From positions 8,799,344 through 8,863,343 of the forward strand of contig NZ_JADEXS020000001.1 of the NCBI RefSeq assembly GCF_015207005.2: a DNA stretch of 64,000 bases. The letters run 5' to 3'. The translations under genes and the position numbers were made by a program. This stretch comes from Desmonostoc muscorum LEGE 12446. GTDB lineage: Bacteria > Cyanobacteriota > Cyanobacteriia > Cyanobacteriales > Nostocaceae. Of this stretch, positions 41,474 through 50,474 are shown piece by piece (position 1 is the stretch's first letter; every line of letters begins with the position of its first letter). The notes beneath the pieces were generated by a model. The model was given only the letters and a program-made list of their open reading frames with translations, was not told where the DNA came from and did not search any database.

Positions 41474-42448
41474 CTAGTCTTCCACGCGATAGCCTAACTC
41501 GGCTAAACTCACCCGTGATTGTCGCCATTTTGGCTGGACTTTCACAAACAGTTCTAGGTAAACTTTGCCAGCGATTAATTTTTGGATTTGTTCGCGGGCT
41601 TCGCTACCAATTGATTTGAGCATCGATCCACCCTTACCAATGAGTATGCCTTTTTGGGAATCGCGCTCGACGTTGATGGTAGCGAGTACACGGGTAATGT
41701 TAGGACTTTCTTCTACTTGGTCTATGGCGATCGCTACTGAATGGGGTACTTCCTCACGAGTCAAAAGTATAATTTGTTCTCGGATCAATTCTCCCATAAT
41801 AAAGCGTTCTGGCTGGTCGGTTACCAAGTCGGGCGGATAATATAACGGCCCAATTTCTAAATGTTCAATTAATAATTGTTGGAGTTGTGGTAATCCTGCA
41901 CTGGTTTTGGCAGAGAATTTCACGATTTCCCATTCATGGGACTTGGCCATCTGGGCGTAACTATCATCTAGAAACTGGGAATCAGCGGGTTGTTGGTCGA
42001 TTTTGTTCAAACCCAGAATTACTGGTGTTTTGGTGCGACTGAGCAAATCGGCAATAAAGCGATCGCCTGCTCCACAAGCCACTGCTCCATCTACCACAAA
42101 TAGCACTACATCTACCGATTCAATGGCTATTTTGGCATTTTGCACCAATACTTCCCCTAATTGATGGTGGGGTTTATGAATTCCTGGGGTATCTACAAAT
42201 ATTAACTGCGCCTCTGGTGTAGTTAAAATGCCGCGCAAACGGTTACGCGTAGTTTGCGCTACTGGTGAGGTGATGGCAATTTTTTGTCCTACTAATTCAT
42301 TCATCAAGGTAGATTTACCGACATTCGGACGACCAATAATGCCGATAAAACCTGATTTAAAGCCAGGAGGAGCCTGAGGGATTGTTACTTCTCCTGAAAA
42401 AGAGAAGGTGTAATTATCAATACTAGTCACCTTTTGCTCCACCTTCAT
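41474..42448 (-). CDS. era: GTPase Era
   Basis: 324 residues. G1 GRPNVGKST, G2 region SPVAQTTRNRLRGI, G3 DTPGIHKP and G4 NKID are all present. The C-terminal KH domain (ATINVERDSQKGILIGKGGS) binds the 3' end of 16S rRNA. Era acts in 30S ribosome maturation. Starts at ATG with about 30 residues before the G domain, slightly longer than in E. coli. Confidence 0.94.
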   Translation of the reverse strand: MKVEQKVTSIDNYTFSFSGEVTIPQAPPGFKSGFIGIIGRPNVGKSTLMNELVGQKIAITSPVAQTTRNRLRGILTTPEAQLIFVDTPGIHKPHHQLGEVLVQNAKIAIESVDVVLFVVDGAVACGAGDRFIADLLSRTKTPVILGLNKIDQQPADSQFLDDSYAQMAKSHEWEIVKFSAKTSAGLPQLQQLLIEHLEIGPLYYPPDLVTDQPERFIMGELIREQIILLTREEVPHSVAIAIDQVEESPNITRVLATINVERDSQKGILIGKGGSMLKSIGSEAREQIQKLIAGKVYLELFVKVQPKWRQSRVSLAELGYRVED

Positions 42449-42600
42449 ATTTTAGAGTTGGAATAACTTGGTTTTTTCTTGAGCTGAAAATAAACATAGA
42501 ATCACCCTAGCATTTTCGGGGATTGCTTTTTTGAGGTTTAATCTACTACTAGCTCCACACTCACATTTTACAGCTGGGGTAACTTAGTTGTCAGAATTGA

Positions 42601-42729
42601 GGACTCAATGCCAATGGTTTAACAGTTCCAATGGTTGCTGCTCACTTAGATATTCATGAGCATACAGTTCGAGCTACACTACGTCGATGGGAAAACCTCG
42701 GGTTAAGTCGATTGTGGGAAGCCCCTTAA
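42601..42729 (+). pseudogene. remnant of an IS630-type transposase N-terminus
   Basis: The frame reads GLNANGLTVPMVAAHLDIHE, then HTVRATLRRWENLGLSRLWE and AP before TAA. That is the helix-turn-helix start of IS630-family transposases (VAxxLxIHEHTVRATLxRW). No catalytic domain follows and a stop precedes it, so it is a decayed fragment of about 42 residues. Confidence 0.7.
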
Positions 42730-42861
42730 GGATATAAATGTAGTTGAACAAGCAAATTTCATCTAAATGAGGTACACAAGGGCGGTCACAATCCCCACCC
42801 TACAAGGTTTATCATCTTAAGATGTGTACTTCATTTACTTGCAAAGTGCTATATACATAAA

Positions 42862-42887
42862 TTCACCCGTAGACTTATACGGGTGAA
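42862..42887 (-). terminator. hairpin after the DUF4114-like gene
   Basis: Ten-base stem TTCACCCGTA and its inverse TACGGGTGAA, six-base loop. It lies 69 bases after the stop of the minus-strand PEP-CTERM gene. The T tract is short (TTTATG). Confidence 0.55.
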
Positions 42888-42955
42888 AATGCGATCGATC
42901 ACTTGTTGTCTTCCAATAAAAGTAAAAGCACCTTAGACTAACAAAGTTTCACAGT

Positions 42956-43789
42956 TTAGTTAGAAGTGCGAGTTTGACGGCGACGACGCAATCCAAACAT
43001 ACTAACTGCTCCCAGCGCAAACATTGACAGAGTAACAGATGGTTCAGGAACGCTAGTACCAATCAAGTCTCTAACATTTGCCTCACCGATATCAAGAACG
43101 ACGATAACATCATTAAAGTCACGGTCAGAACTTTCGTTCCACTTACCAGTTGCAGAATCTATCCCTGAAGCGTGTAAACCACCGTATAAATCCTCGAATG
43201 CCAGTAAGATGTAGTTGTTGTAGGCATAAGCAACTGCGTGCTGTAGTCCGTCGGCATTAGAGGCAGTGTCCGTACCAAAGATATTAGCAGAGTCACCACG
43301 GTTGAGACCATCAGCTCTCAACCAGAAGTCGAGTTGAGTACCTGCGGTAATATTACCAAGATTTACCCCATCACCCAGTTTGAGTGCATTACCGCCCCAA
43401 GCACCAATACACCCATTTCCTTCACAAGAAATATCATTAAAAACCAGCCCAGACTTATTAGTAGTTCCTGCGGCATCGAAAGCTAACTGGTTTCTATAAC
43501 CAGCACCCTCATTAATAAAGTAAACAGAAACATTGTGGTCGTATTTGAGGTTTAATTTAGTCGGGTCTAATTTAAATTGCCCGCTGTTTGGAAGTTCAAC
43601 GCTTTCTGCTTGAACAAATTGTTGGAAAGGAGCGTCATCAAAACCAGTTTGAGATTTATTAAGTACCGTGGGTTGAGTCCAAGAATTATTCCAAGTAAAA
43701 CCAGAAGCAGATGCAGTTTCTACTTTGGATACTAATCCGGTCAAGGTAGCTGTAGCGGCAATGAAAGCAGTGAATAAAGTACGTTTCAT
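42956..43789 (-). CDS. PEP-CTERM exported protein with a DUF4114-like domain
   Basis: 277 residues from the ATG at 43789; an ATG nine codons upstream is possible. A signal peptide is present (TLFTAFIAATATLTGLVSKV, then ETASAS). The C-terminus has VPEPSVTLSMFALGAVSMFG followed by LRRRRQTRTSN, a canonical PEP motif, membrane segment and Arg tail for exosortase sorting. The domain before it (YILLAFEDLYG, SSDRDFNDVIVVLDIG) is the acidic, calcium-binding-looking DUF4114 type. It is probably surface-exposed. Confidence 0.83.
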   Translation of the reverse strand: MKRTLFTAFIAATATLTGLVSKVETASASGFTWNNSWTQPTVLNKSQTGFDDAPFQQFVQAESVELPNSGQFKLDPTKLNLKYDHNVSVYFINEGAGYRNQLAFDAAGTTNKSGLVFNDISCEGNGCIGAWGGNALKLGDGVNLGNITAGTQLDFWLRADGLNRGDSANIFGTDTASNADGLQHAVAYAYNNYILLAFEDLYGGLHASGIDSATGKWNESSDRDFNDVIVVLDIGEANVRDLIGTSVPEPSVTLSMFALGAVSMFGLRRRRQTRTSN

Positions 43790-44507
43790 ATGAGAGTCAT
43801 TAAGTAGGGAAAACATTTGGATAATGCTCTTTTGAGCAGCTATCTCTCTTCTGTTGTCTCTTACTTCTAACAGCTATGATTCTCCAAAGTCAATCTTATT
43901 TTTGCCTTTTATTGGTATATTAAAATAGCTCTTCATTTAAAGTATTATTACTGAATAAAGCCTATTTTTGATCCGGTAATACACTGTTATTACCACTGGG
44001 AGTTTAAACTGAGATATGATAAAAATTTGATGAAAAATTTATATTTTTTATGAAAAGAAGATGTGCAATTTCTAGAGTTAAAGGTTAAAACCTCAATCTC
44101 TAGGGATTTTCATTGGAACGAGGTAAGTATGTAAGGTAGCGGTGTCATAGGTGTCAACTTCAGCCTTGGCGAACGAAATTGGCGGCTATACATACAAAGT
44201 TGATCTCCGTACTTACGTTGAGAAACTTAATCGTCTATCAAATCAATGAAATCTCGGTAAATAAACCAGAATCCAGAATTCAGAATTAGGAAGTAAAACA
44301 GGGTTTTCCCAGGTTGAGCAAGTGGCGTTAGGGAGTGGCGAATAGATAATCAGCTTTTTTGAGTTGAGGTCGAGTTTTTTCAAGTCAACTTAAGCCTGGG
44401 CGAATGGAATTCACGGCTACACAGGCAAAGTCCGCCTACCTTGTCCTAACAGAAAATTAAGGGTTTTGTTTGTGTAGACGCAGTTTCTAACCGCCTGTTT
44501 CGCGTTA

Positions 44508-44632
44508 AGGGATTTCCAAGAAATAAATTACTACTATTTGTGGGGTGGGCATCTTGCCCGCCCATGATTACGGGCGGGCAAGATCCCCACCCCACAAGAA
44601 ATAGCTGGATATTTTTTTATTTGGAAGTCCCT
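44508..44632. repeat. MITE-like palindromic element, AGGGACTTCC family, copy 2
   Basis: 125 bp bounded by AGGGATTTCC and GGAAGTCCCT. The inner arms are GTGGGGTGGGCATCTTGCCC and an inverse copy around a short loop, so the whole can fold into one long hairpin. No ORF. Confidence 0.75.
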
Positions 44633-44936
44633 AAGTTGACACCAATGAGCATTGCTGTGCCCCTACAGCGCAGGTCTATGTACCATCAAAGAATGATTAA
44701 TAAAAGCCTAAAATGACATATTTTCGTAAATGCATACCATTATTAATTTGTACAGTACGTAAGTTCTAGTAACTACTAATTTGTATTGATAGTCAATTTG
44801 ATCACATCTGAAAACTTACCAATATATATAAATTAATATTAGTCTATGATTGGCAGCAATTTGGCAATTTGGCATTTTGCGATCGTGGTATTTTGATATA
44901 TTGCAGAAATTACCAAGATGTTTTTACTTATTATAC

Positions 44937-44967
44937 AAAGTACGGGATAAAGCCCGTACTTTTTATT
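44937..44967 (+). terminator. terminator-like hairpin in gene desert
   Basis: Stem AAAGTACGGG and inverse CCCGTACTTT with a six-base loop, followed by TTATTT. No gene precedes it on this strand within 1 kb, suggesting an unannotated transcript. Confidence 0.55.
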
Positions 44968-44979
44968 TATAATAATTTG

Positions 44980-45078
44980 GCATTTTGGCATTACATGAAA
45001 AGCTGTTTATGATATAATGATTTGAATAGCAATAATTTAACTACTAAGAATATAGTAAGTTACTATTCTTTTAGTTGA
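44980..45078 (+). ncRNA. possible small RNA
   Basis: A TTGGCA box, 17 bases, then TATGAT and an overlapping TATAAT near 45008-45018 resemble a sigma-70 promoter. About 30-55 bases later a hairpin (TAGTAAGTTACTA flanked by AGAA and TTCT) is followed by TTTTAG. This would give a transcript of about 55-65 nt. Prediction by eye only. Confidence 0.3.
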
Positions 45079-45166
45079 TGTTATTTGCTAGTCTTTCAAC
45101 CTATTGAATTTTATTTGTGCTATTTCTTATAGACTCCAAGGTGTGTTGCCACTTTCAAGCTATTTG

Positions 45167-45195
45167 GACGGGATGATTTATCCCGTCTTTTATTT
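45167..45195 (+). terminator. terminator-like hairpin in gene desert
   Basis: Stem GACGGGAT and inverse ATCCCGTC with a short loop, followed by TTTTATTTT. It resembles the hairpin at 44937 in its GCCCGT/ACGGGC core. No upstream ORF is seen. Confidence 0.6.
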
Positions 45196-45569
45196 TGGCT
45201 GCTAGTTGTCAACAACGCTCTTGAGAAGATGTTTCTCCAGTATTAGGTTGTATGAAGATACCTTTTAACCACCCTTAAAAAGTGGGCAATATGGCTCTCA
45301 AAGTCTCCCTTCTTAAGGAGGATTTAGAGGAATCTAAAAGTATTTTCTTCAGCATCGAAGAATTTTAAAATACCCTATCAGCATCTAAATTGTTTTGCCA
45401 TAGCAGAAAGCCTATGGCAGAACAATTTTTTATTTTAAGTATTCAGTGATACTACAGCAGTGTCTTATCAGGTTTGAGGATATTTGAATACTTCCTATAG
45501 GAAGATGCCCTATGAATATATTAATGAGTAAATTAATTCGGGATGTTGTTATGCACTGGATTTATATTG

Positions 45570-45598
45570 AGGTTTGGTTCACCACCAAACCTTTTTTA
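45570..45598 (+). terminator. terminator-like hairpin in gene desert
   Basis: Stem AGGTTTGGT and inverse ACCAAACCT with a short loop, followed by six T. On the plus strand it would end a transcript coming from 45200-45560, where no ORF of note exists. Confidence 0.6.
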
Positions 45599-45810
45599 TA
45601 TCTCTTGAAAATGGGACATCCCTTCGGCTTTTCTGGGAGACGGTACGCGTAGCTTGCTTCCCTGTAAGAGTACGCTCAGGGCAAGTGGGCATAGTGGATT
45701 GAAAGAGATTATGAGGAATTTATTGTCGAAAATTTTTATCCACCTGCAAAAGGATAGACTTAAATTATTAAGTTTGGGTATCAAAGTATTCTGAATTCTG
45801 GATTCTTACA

Positions 45811-47550
45811 CTAAAAAGTAAAAGTACTCCGCAGAATGCCGATGGTAACTGAGTCACTATCTGGTGTGTGACCAGGTTGGAAAATGTGAATAATGCCTGG
45901 TGTAATGCTAATGTTATCGTTTAGCTGAAAGCGATAAAATGCTTCAATTTGAGTAGTGGTTCCTGGTTGTCCTCCAGCACGTCCCAAACCAGTATTGACA
46001 AAATCGGGGACATTATCGCCTACAGGTAAATTGCTACTAGTGATTTTTGGAGGCTGTCCTACATAAATTCCGCCTAAATTACCCTTGGCAAATAAATCAG
46101 GGAAATTCAAAAACACCATATAATTCGTTGTCTCAACATTTCCTGATCGCCCCGGAATATAAGATTTAGTATAACCACCCCATGCACCTGCACTAATACT
46201 CTTTGAAATTTGCCAAGTTACAGTCGCACCTACAGCGTTGGTTTGTAGCGGTGCCGATCTTCCGGTAGCGCTATTAACCGCAGTTAAGCATTCATCGCCA
46301 ACAAAGGTGAGTAAACAACCATCTGAAGAGTAATTATTAACGTAATACAAACTGAAATCTATAGTATCAGTTGGTGTCAGCAACAATTGTACGCCTGTAG
46401 TGGTGTTTCCATCAAATAAACCGCTACCTTTATTCGGATTTCCTGGTTGATAACTCGTATAAATTGCCTGTAAACTAGCGCGTTTAGCAAATTGCCAATC
46501 AATGGCAATACCACCGTGGCCGTATCCCATATTTAAAATCGGGTTTCTTTGGGCAAAATAAGACAGTGGACCTGTTGCAGCACTTTCTACACGATTTGGG
46601 CCTCGGAAAGCAGCTGGCATACTTACGCCTTCTGTTCCCACCATTACTGCTAATTTATCTGTCACCAGCCAATGAAAATTGAGGTCACTGATAATCAAAC
46701 TATCCGTAGGAAATTCGTAGCCAAGTAAAACATCATTTCGAGAAACACTATTAGTAAATCTTGGCGCAGTAGCACCTTTACCACCTAACAAACCTGTGAA
46801 CAAATAACTACGGGGAGTGATTTGACTCGTTAAATACAACTGCGCTAAAGAAATAACATTAATGTTTGTCCCACCATCATTTGTCTCTTTTTGTCCATCT
46901 CTAGGATTAACATCACCACGATTGCTAGTCCGTCCTTGAAGCCCAACTATTAGTAGTCCGCTGAGTTTAGTTATTGTTGAGAATTGGTTGGCTTCAATTT
47001 CGGCAGTTCTAGCTTCTAAACTATCAACACGACCTCGTAAAGTTGCTAATTCTCCTGCAAATTCTGACTGCAATCTTTGTAATATTGTTAAATCTTTGGG
47101 GGTAAGTAAATCGTTGGTAGCTGTGGCGATTAACTCGTTGATTCTATCTAAACAAGCATTTACTCCAGCAGCAAATTCATATCGAGTCAAGGCGCGATTA
47201 CCGCGATAGTTGCTATCTGGATAACCCGCTATGCAACCATATCGTTCCACCAAAGACTGCAATGCAGCAAAAGCCCAATCATTCGGTTCTACATCATTAA
47301 GTTGAGAAACCGATGTGACTTGCGCCATCGGATCTGCTGGAGAGGAAGATGAAGGGATAATATCGCTATTAACTCCTGAATTCTGACTTCTGAATTCTGA
47401 CTCCTGAGTTCTGAATTCTGACTCCTGAGTAGTTCCTGTATCCGTGGGAATAGCGATCGCTTTTTCTACAACTGTGTTGACTCCCGCAACAAGTAACCAT
47501 GCGAGCATCCAGGTTGTACTATGGCTGCGGCTAATAAGTTTACCTTTCAA
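45811..47550 (-). CDS. iron-uptake-type porin (SLH plus OprB domains)
   Basis: 579 residues. After an exported N-terminus comes an SLH domain (about 85-145: LNDVEPNDWAFAALQSLVER, YPDSNYRGNRALTRYEFAAG). A coiled segment follows (TLRGRVDSLEARTAEIEANQ), then a beta-barrel OprB-like domain to the C-terminal Phe, as in cyanobacterial outer-membrane porins linked with iron uptake. The only upstream start is TTG at 47550; the signal peptide from it is acceptable but weak. Residues 41-59 (TQESEFRTQESEFRSQNSG) are translated GAATTCTGA repeat. Confidence 0.85.
   Translation of the reverse strand: MKGKLISRSHSTTWMLAWLLVAGVNTVVEKAIAIPTDTGTTQESEFRTQESEFRSQNSGVNSDIIPSSSSPADPMAQVTSVSQLNDVEPNDWAFAALQSLVERYGCIAGYPDSNYRGNRALTRYEFAAGVNACLDRINELIATATNDLLTPKDLTILQRLQSEFAGELATLRGRVDSLEARTAEIEANQFSTITKLSGLLIVGLQGRTSNRGDVNPRDGQKETNDGGTNINVISLAQLYLTSQITPRSYLFTGLLGGKGATAPRFTNSVSRNDVLLGYEFPTDSLIISDLNFHWLVTDKLAVMVGTEGVSMPAAFRGPNRVESAATGPLSYFAQRNPILNMGYGHGGIAIDWQFAKRASLQAIYTSYQPGNPNKGSGLFDGNTTTGVQLLLTPTDTIDFSLYYVNNYSSDGCLLTFVGDECLTAVNSATGRSAPLQTNAVGATVTWQISKSISAGAWGGYTKSYIPGRSGNVETTNYMVFLNFPDLFAKGNLGGIYVGQPPKITSSNLPVGDNVPDFVNTGLGRAGGQPGTTTQIEAFYRFQLNDNISITPGIIHIFQPGHTPDSDSVTIGILRSTFTF
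47372..47430. repeat. GAATTCTGACTCCT repeat inside the porin gene
   Basis: Tandem TTCTGAATTCTGACTCCTGA-type units lie in frame in the porin coding sequence just after the signal region and add about 19 residues. The same units are intergenic elsewhere in the window (9850, 13040, 63745). Confidence 0.8.
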
Positions 47551-47689
47551 TTTTTTATACTCTGCTCACATACTTAAGTGAAGAGTCTATTCGCTATCAG
47601 ATGACACTCACATGAGTAAAATTACGTATTTTGTAGAAAATTAGACATAATCCTTCTGGGCAACTTTACAAAGGGCGAGTATAACGGGG

Positions 47690-47845
47690 TATTAGGGACT
47701 GGGGAGTAGGGACTGGGGACTGGGGACTGGGAAAAAGCAGGGGAGAAAAACTTCCCCAATCCCCAGTACCCAAGTCCCCAATCCCCAATCCCCAGTACCC
47801 AATCCCCAATCCCCAATCCCCAATACCTAATCCCCAATCCCCACC
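47690..47845. repeat. GGGGACTGGGGA / CCCCAATCCCCAGT tandem repeat block
   Basis: GGGACTGGGGACTGGGGACT units near 47695-47730 face a longer run of CCCCAATCCCCAATCCCCAG units at 47755-47842, forming a large inverted array. It sits right at the start of the next gene. ORFs crossing it are chance products. Confidence 0.8.
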
Positions 47846-47846
47846 G

Positions 47847-50198
47847 ATGGCAAACCGCTCGCGCAAGTTGACGCCAAAAACTTCTAAACAAAATCAACCT
47901 CGTACTGGTGCGATGAAACGCGTTGTTAAAAAACCGCTTCAAAAACCAAAACGAGGAAGTTGGTTGTCGTCAACGCTAGCGATCGCAATTCTGTTGAGTA
48001 GTGCTAGTTTAGTTACAACTTTTGCCTGGATTAGCGTTCTCTTCATCTTCAATCCAGATCAAGTAAGCTGGCTAAATAAAATTTTACCTGCATGGGCACA
48101 AATTCCCCTTGGTAAGCACGAACGTCCCCAAACTTTCAAACAAATTGAACTCGATTTTAGTCAAAAAAAGCTCATAGTCGGGGAAATTCTACCTTTGTAT
48201 CAAGGCACAAAAAACTCGTTTTTCATGCCAGTTTTTCAGCAACGTGATAATTGTGAATCTGATTGTCAAAAACTTGTTGAAATCAGAGTTTATCAGCGTT
48301 CAAAAGAGTTAGAGTTTAAGTCTGAATCAGAAAATTACTACTATTTAGAAGCTCAATTACCAATAACTGGGCCAGAAGAATCCTTTGTGATTTCTCCCTT
48401 GGCTGATACAACATTAGAACCCCAAGATATTAGTGTTCCCCTACCTTTAAATAAGGTACAACGCTTTGAAGGTCAAACGCCATCACCAGGGGTTTGGTTT
48501 AATTTGCGCGGTGAACGTCAACAGGGAACTGGTGCGATCGCTTACGGTCACATCATATACTACAATCCAGAACGCAGTAATTTACAACAGATGTTGTCTT
48601 GGACAAGTCCCAGTGGTCAATTGCCGAAATGGCAGCAGGTAACTGGTGATGCTACAAAAGAGTTGGTTATCGATCAAACTATAGGCTTAGAACCACACTT
48701 GGAGGTTTACCAAGTCAAACCTCTGAAGTTATTTCTCAAACCAATTCAACTGGAGGCGGTTAACCTTAAATCACCAGTCCTCAAGGATTCTGCCTACCAA
48801 AATGCCTTGTCAATTGCCCATAGCGGACTCTGGACACCAGCTTTTGATTGGTTGAAATTTATCAAAAAACAGCGTAAAGGATTACCAGAGGCGGCGCAAG
48901 CCCAAATGGACGTAATTCGCTTGCACTCCCAACTGACTAAATCCCAAGCACAGAAAATTTGGACAAGTCCTAGCGAACAAGTGCTAGCAGATTTAATTGA
49001 TGGCCGGTGGGAAAAAGCTTTGCAGGTGTTTGAAGGGTCGGCACATAATGTCCAAGAAATTGCTACTCTACTCAAAGGCGATGAAAAACGCTTGTGGAAT
49101 CGCACGGTAGCAGCGTTGCGGGTGAATCCAAAGAGACAAGAAGTGCAAGCATGGTTCGCCTTGATTTTAGCAGTCCAACGGGGGCCAGAAGCTGCTAATT
49201 CCTGGTTGAAGACGCAACCACAAATTACCAAAGATCGTTTTGCTTATATTCAAGGTTTGTTAGCAAAACTCGATGGTGAGGCTACAAAGTCGCAAATATC
49301 CCACCCTAGTCAAATTGTTGGTACTGTGCAACCAATCACTCAAGTTAATAGCAGTGAGTGGCTACAACCAAATTCCACAGCAGACTTGAAACTTACTGAT
49401 AACCAAGTTTGGTATCAGGTGCAGGTGAGTGCATTTTCTGACGGGAAACGCTGGCTAAATTTCCCTTTTGAGAATTTGAAGCCACCCAAAACTTCAAGAG
49501 CAAAATTTCTCTGGGAAACATTGGGAATTAATTCTGATCCAGAAATGCAGATAGTGGTGTGGTTACCAAACGGAGAACAAAAAATTTCTATCGCCGCTAT
49601 CAAAGCGGTGCAACTACGAGATAAAGTTTTGCGCTTACTAGTTGCTGGGGCAAAAATTCCGGAGAATCAAAACAATGTTTTCCAACCAAAACCCTTAGCC
49701 CTGACAAATGCAGCACTGGAATGGGTGCAACCATTTCCCATCACTCTGAGAGAACTCCACCCACAAAATCCCTCAGGAGTCAAGGTGATACTATCAAGTG
49801 TGTGGGAATCTTTACAAAAATCCGGCGAGGTTCCGCCTGGTGCTATTCCTAGTTTTGAGCAGATGCAAGAAAAGTTAGGTGATTGGCCTGTTCAAGCGAT
49901 CGATTTAACAAATAATGCTCAGCCAGAAATAGTACTCACAATTTCAGCAACAACGATCGCATCATTGAATCAGTCTGAATCTGGAATTGGTCAGGAAAAC
50001 ACAAATCAATCCCCTGACCGTACCATCATTTTGTCTGATACCGATGAAGTTATTTATACAGATTTTAAAGAAAATTCTTCGCAAAGATTATCCGCGATCG
50101 CCAAGCTTTCAGGCGTACAATCCTTAGCTTTACTGGTAGAAAACGGTGACATATACAGTCTCAAGCGCTGGTCCGATAAAAATCAGCGCTTTGAGTAG
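47847..50198 (+). CDS. large membrane-anchored protein of unknown function
   Basis: 783 residues. A basic N-terminus (about 20 Lys/Arg in the first 40 residues) precedes one membrane segment at about 43-70 (STLAIAILLSSASLVTTFAW). The remainder is presumably extracytoplasmic. A helical, TPR-like stretch occurs around 325-470 (YQNALSIAHSGLWTPAFDWL, KRLWNRTVAALRVNPKRQEV, QAWFALILAVQRGPEAANSW). I associate it only with uncharacterised cyanobacterial proteins. The ATG at 47847 lies immediately after the repeat block; a later start at residue 23 cannot be excluded. Confidence 0.75.
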   Translation: MANRSRKLTPKTSKQNQPRTGAMKRVVKKPLQKPKRGSWLSSTLAIAILLSSASLVTTFAWISVLFIFNPDQVSWLNKILPAWAQIPLGKHERPQTFKQIELDFSQKKLIVGEILPLYQGTKNSFFMPVFQQRDNCESDCQKLVEIRVYQRSKELEFKSESENYYYLEAQLPITGPEESFVISPLADTTLEPQDISVPLPLNKVQRFEGQTPSPGVWFNLRGERQQGTGAIAYGHIIYYNPERSNLQQMLSWTSPSGQLPKWQQVTGDATKELVIDQTIGLEPHLEVYQVKPLKLFLKPIQLEAVNLKSPVLKDSAYQNALSIAHSGLWTPAFDWLKFIKKQRKGLPEAAQAQMDVIRLHSQLTKSQAQKIWTSPSEQVLADLIDGRWEKALQVFEGSAHNVQEIATLLKGDEKRLWNRTVAALRVNPKRQEVQAWFALILAVQRGPEAANSWLKTQPQITKDRFAYIQGLLAKLDGEATKSQISHPSQIVGTVQPITQVNSSEWLQPNSTADLKLTDNQVWYQVQVSAFSDGKRWLNFPFENLKPPKTSRAKFLWETLGINSDPEMQIVVWLPNGEQKISIAAIKAVQLRDKVLRLLVAGAKIPENQNNVFQPKPLALTNAALEWVQPFPITLRELHPQNPSGVKVILSSVWESLQKSGEVPPGAIPSFEQMQEKLGDWPVQAIDLTNNAQPEIVLTISATTIASLNQSESGIGQENTNQSPDRTIILSDTDEVIYTDFKENSSQRLSAIAKLSGVQSLALLVENGDIYSLKRWSDKNQRFE

Positions 50199-50282
50199 CA
50201 CATACCAAAGAAAAAATTAGCTCCAAGGAGTGCTGGCGTTGGCGTAGCCCGTCGTAGACATCGCTTATGTGGAAAACTGAAC

Positions 50283-50474
50283 TTATTCTTCTTGGCTAGT
50301 AGCAGCTAAACGTTGGTGCTTCAGGCTTTCCAACTGCTGCAACAGGGATTCTACCTCTGCTTGTAAATGCATAAATTTAGCTTGTTGATCGTCTTGGTAG
50401 TAAGACTTGGTTAACTTGGTAACCAAGCTAGCTTGGGACTCGCGATCGGAAACACTGGATAAACAAGTAGGCAT
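50283..50474 (-). CDS. small coiled-coil protein, unknown function
   Basis: 63 residues. The C-terminal two-thirds (FMHLQAEVESLLQQLESLKH) is a clear heptad-patterned helix. The N-terminus reads MPTCLSSVSDRESQASLVTK. ATG at 50474. Such short coiled-coil proteins are common and poorly characterised in cyanobacteria; sequence character and lack of overlap support it as a gene. Confidence 0.6.
   Translation of the reverse strand: MPTCLSSVSDRESQASLVTKLTKSYYQDDQQAKFMHLQAEVESLLQQLESLKHQRLAATSQEE

Larger units (their letters stand above)
42449..42955. other. intergenic region with a transposase remnant and hairpin
   Basis: About 500 bases. It contains the IS630-like fragment at 42601-42729 and the hairpin at 42862-42887, both listed. 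The rest shows no gene. Confidence 0.6.
43790..45810. other. 2-kb gene desert with repeats and hairpins
   Basis: No convincing protein gene on either strand. It holds two diverged copies of a GGCGAATGGAATTCGCGGCT-type repeat (about 44160-44215 and 44394-44440), a MITE at 44508-44632, a GTTGACACCAATGAGCATTG fragment at 44637, and hairpins at 44937, 45046, 45167 and 45570. One span (about 44980-45075) looks like a small transcript. Confidence 0.55.

Noticed and set aside
45512..45652. 46-aa ORF in the gene desert (MNILMSKLIRDVVMHWIYIE)
   Set aside because: It reads through a terminator-like hairpin and has no clear ribosome-binding site.
47622..47942. Gly/Trp/Leu-rich ORFs on the minus strand
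   Set aside because: They are products of CCCCAATCCCCAGT tandem repeats.
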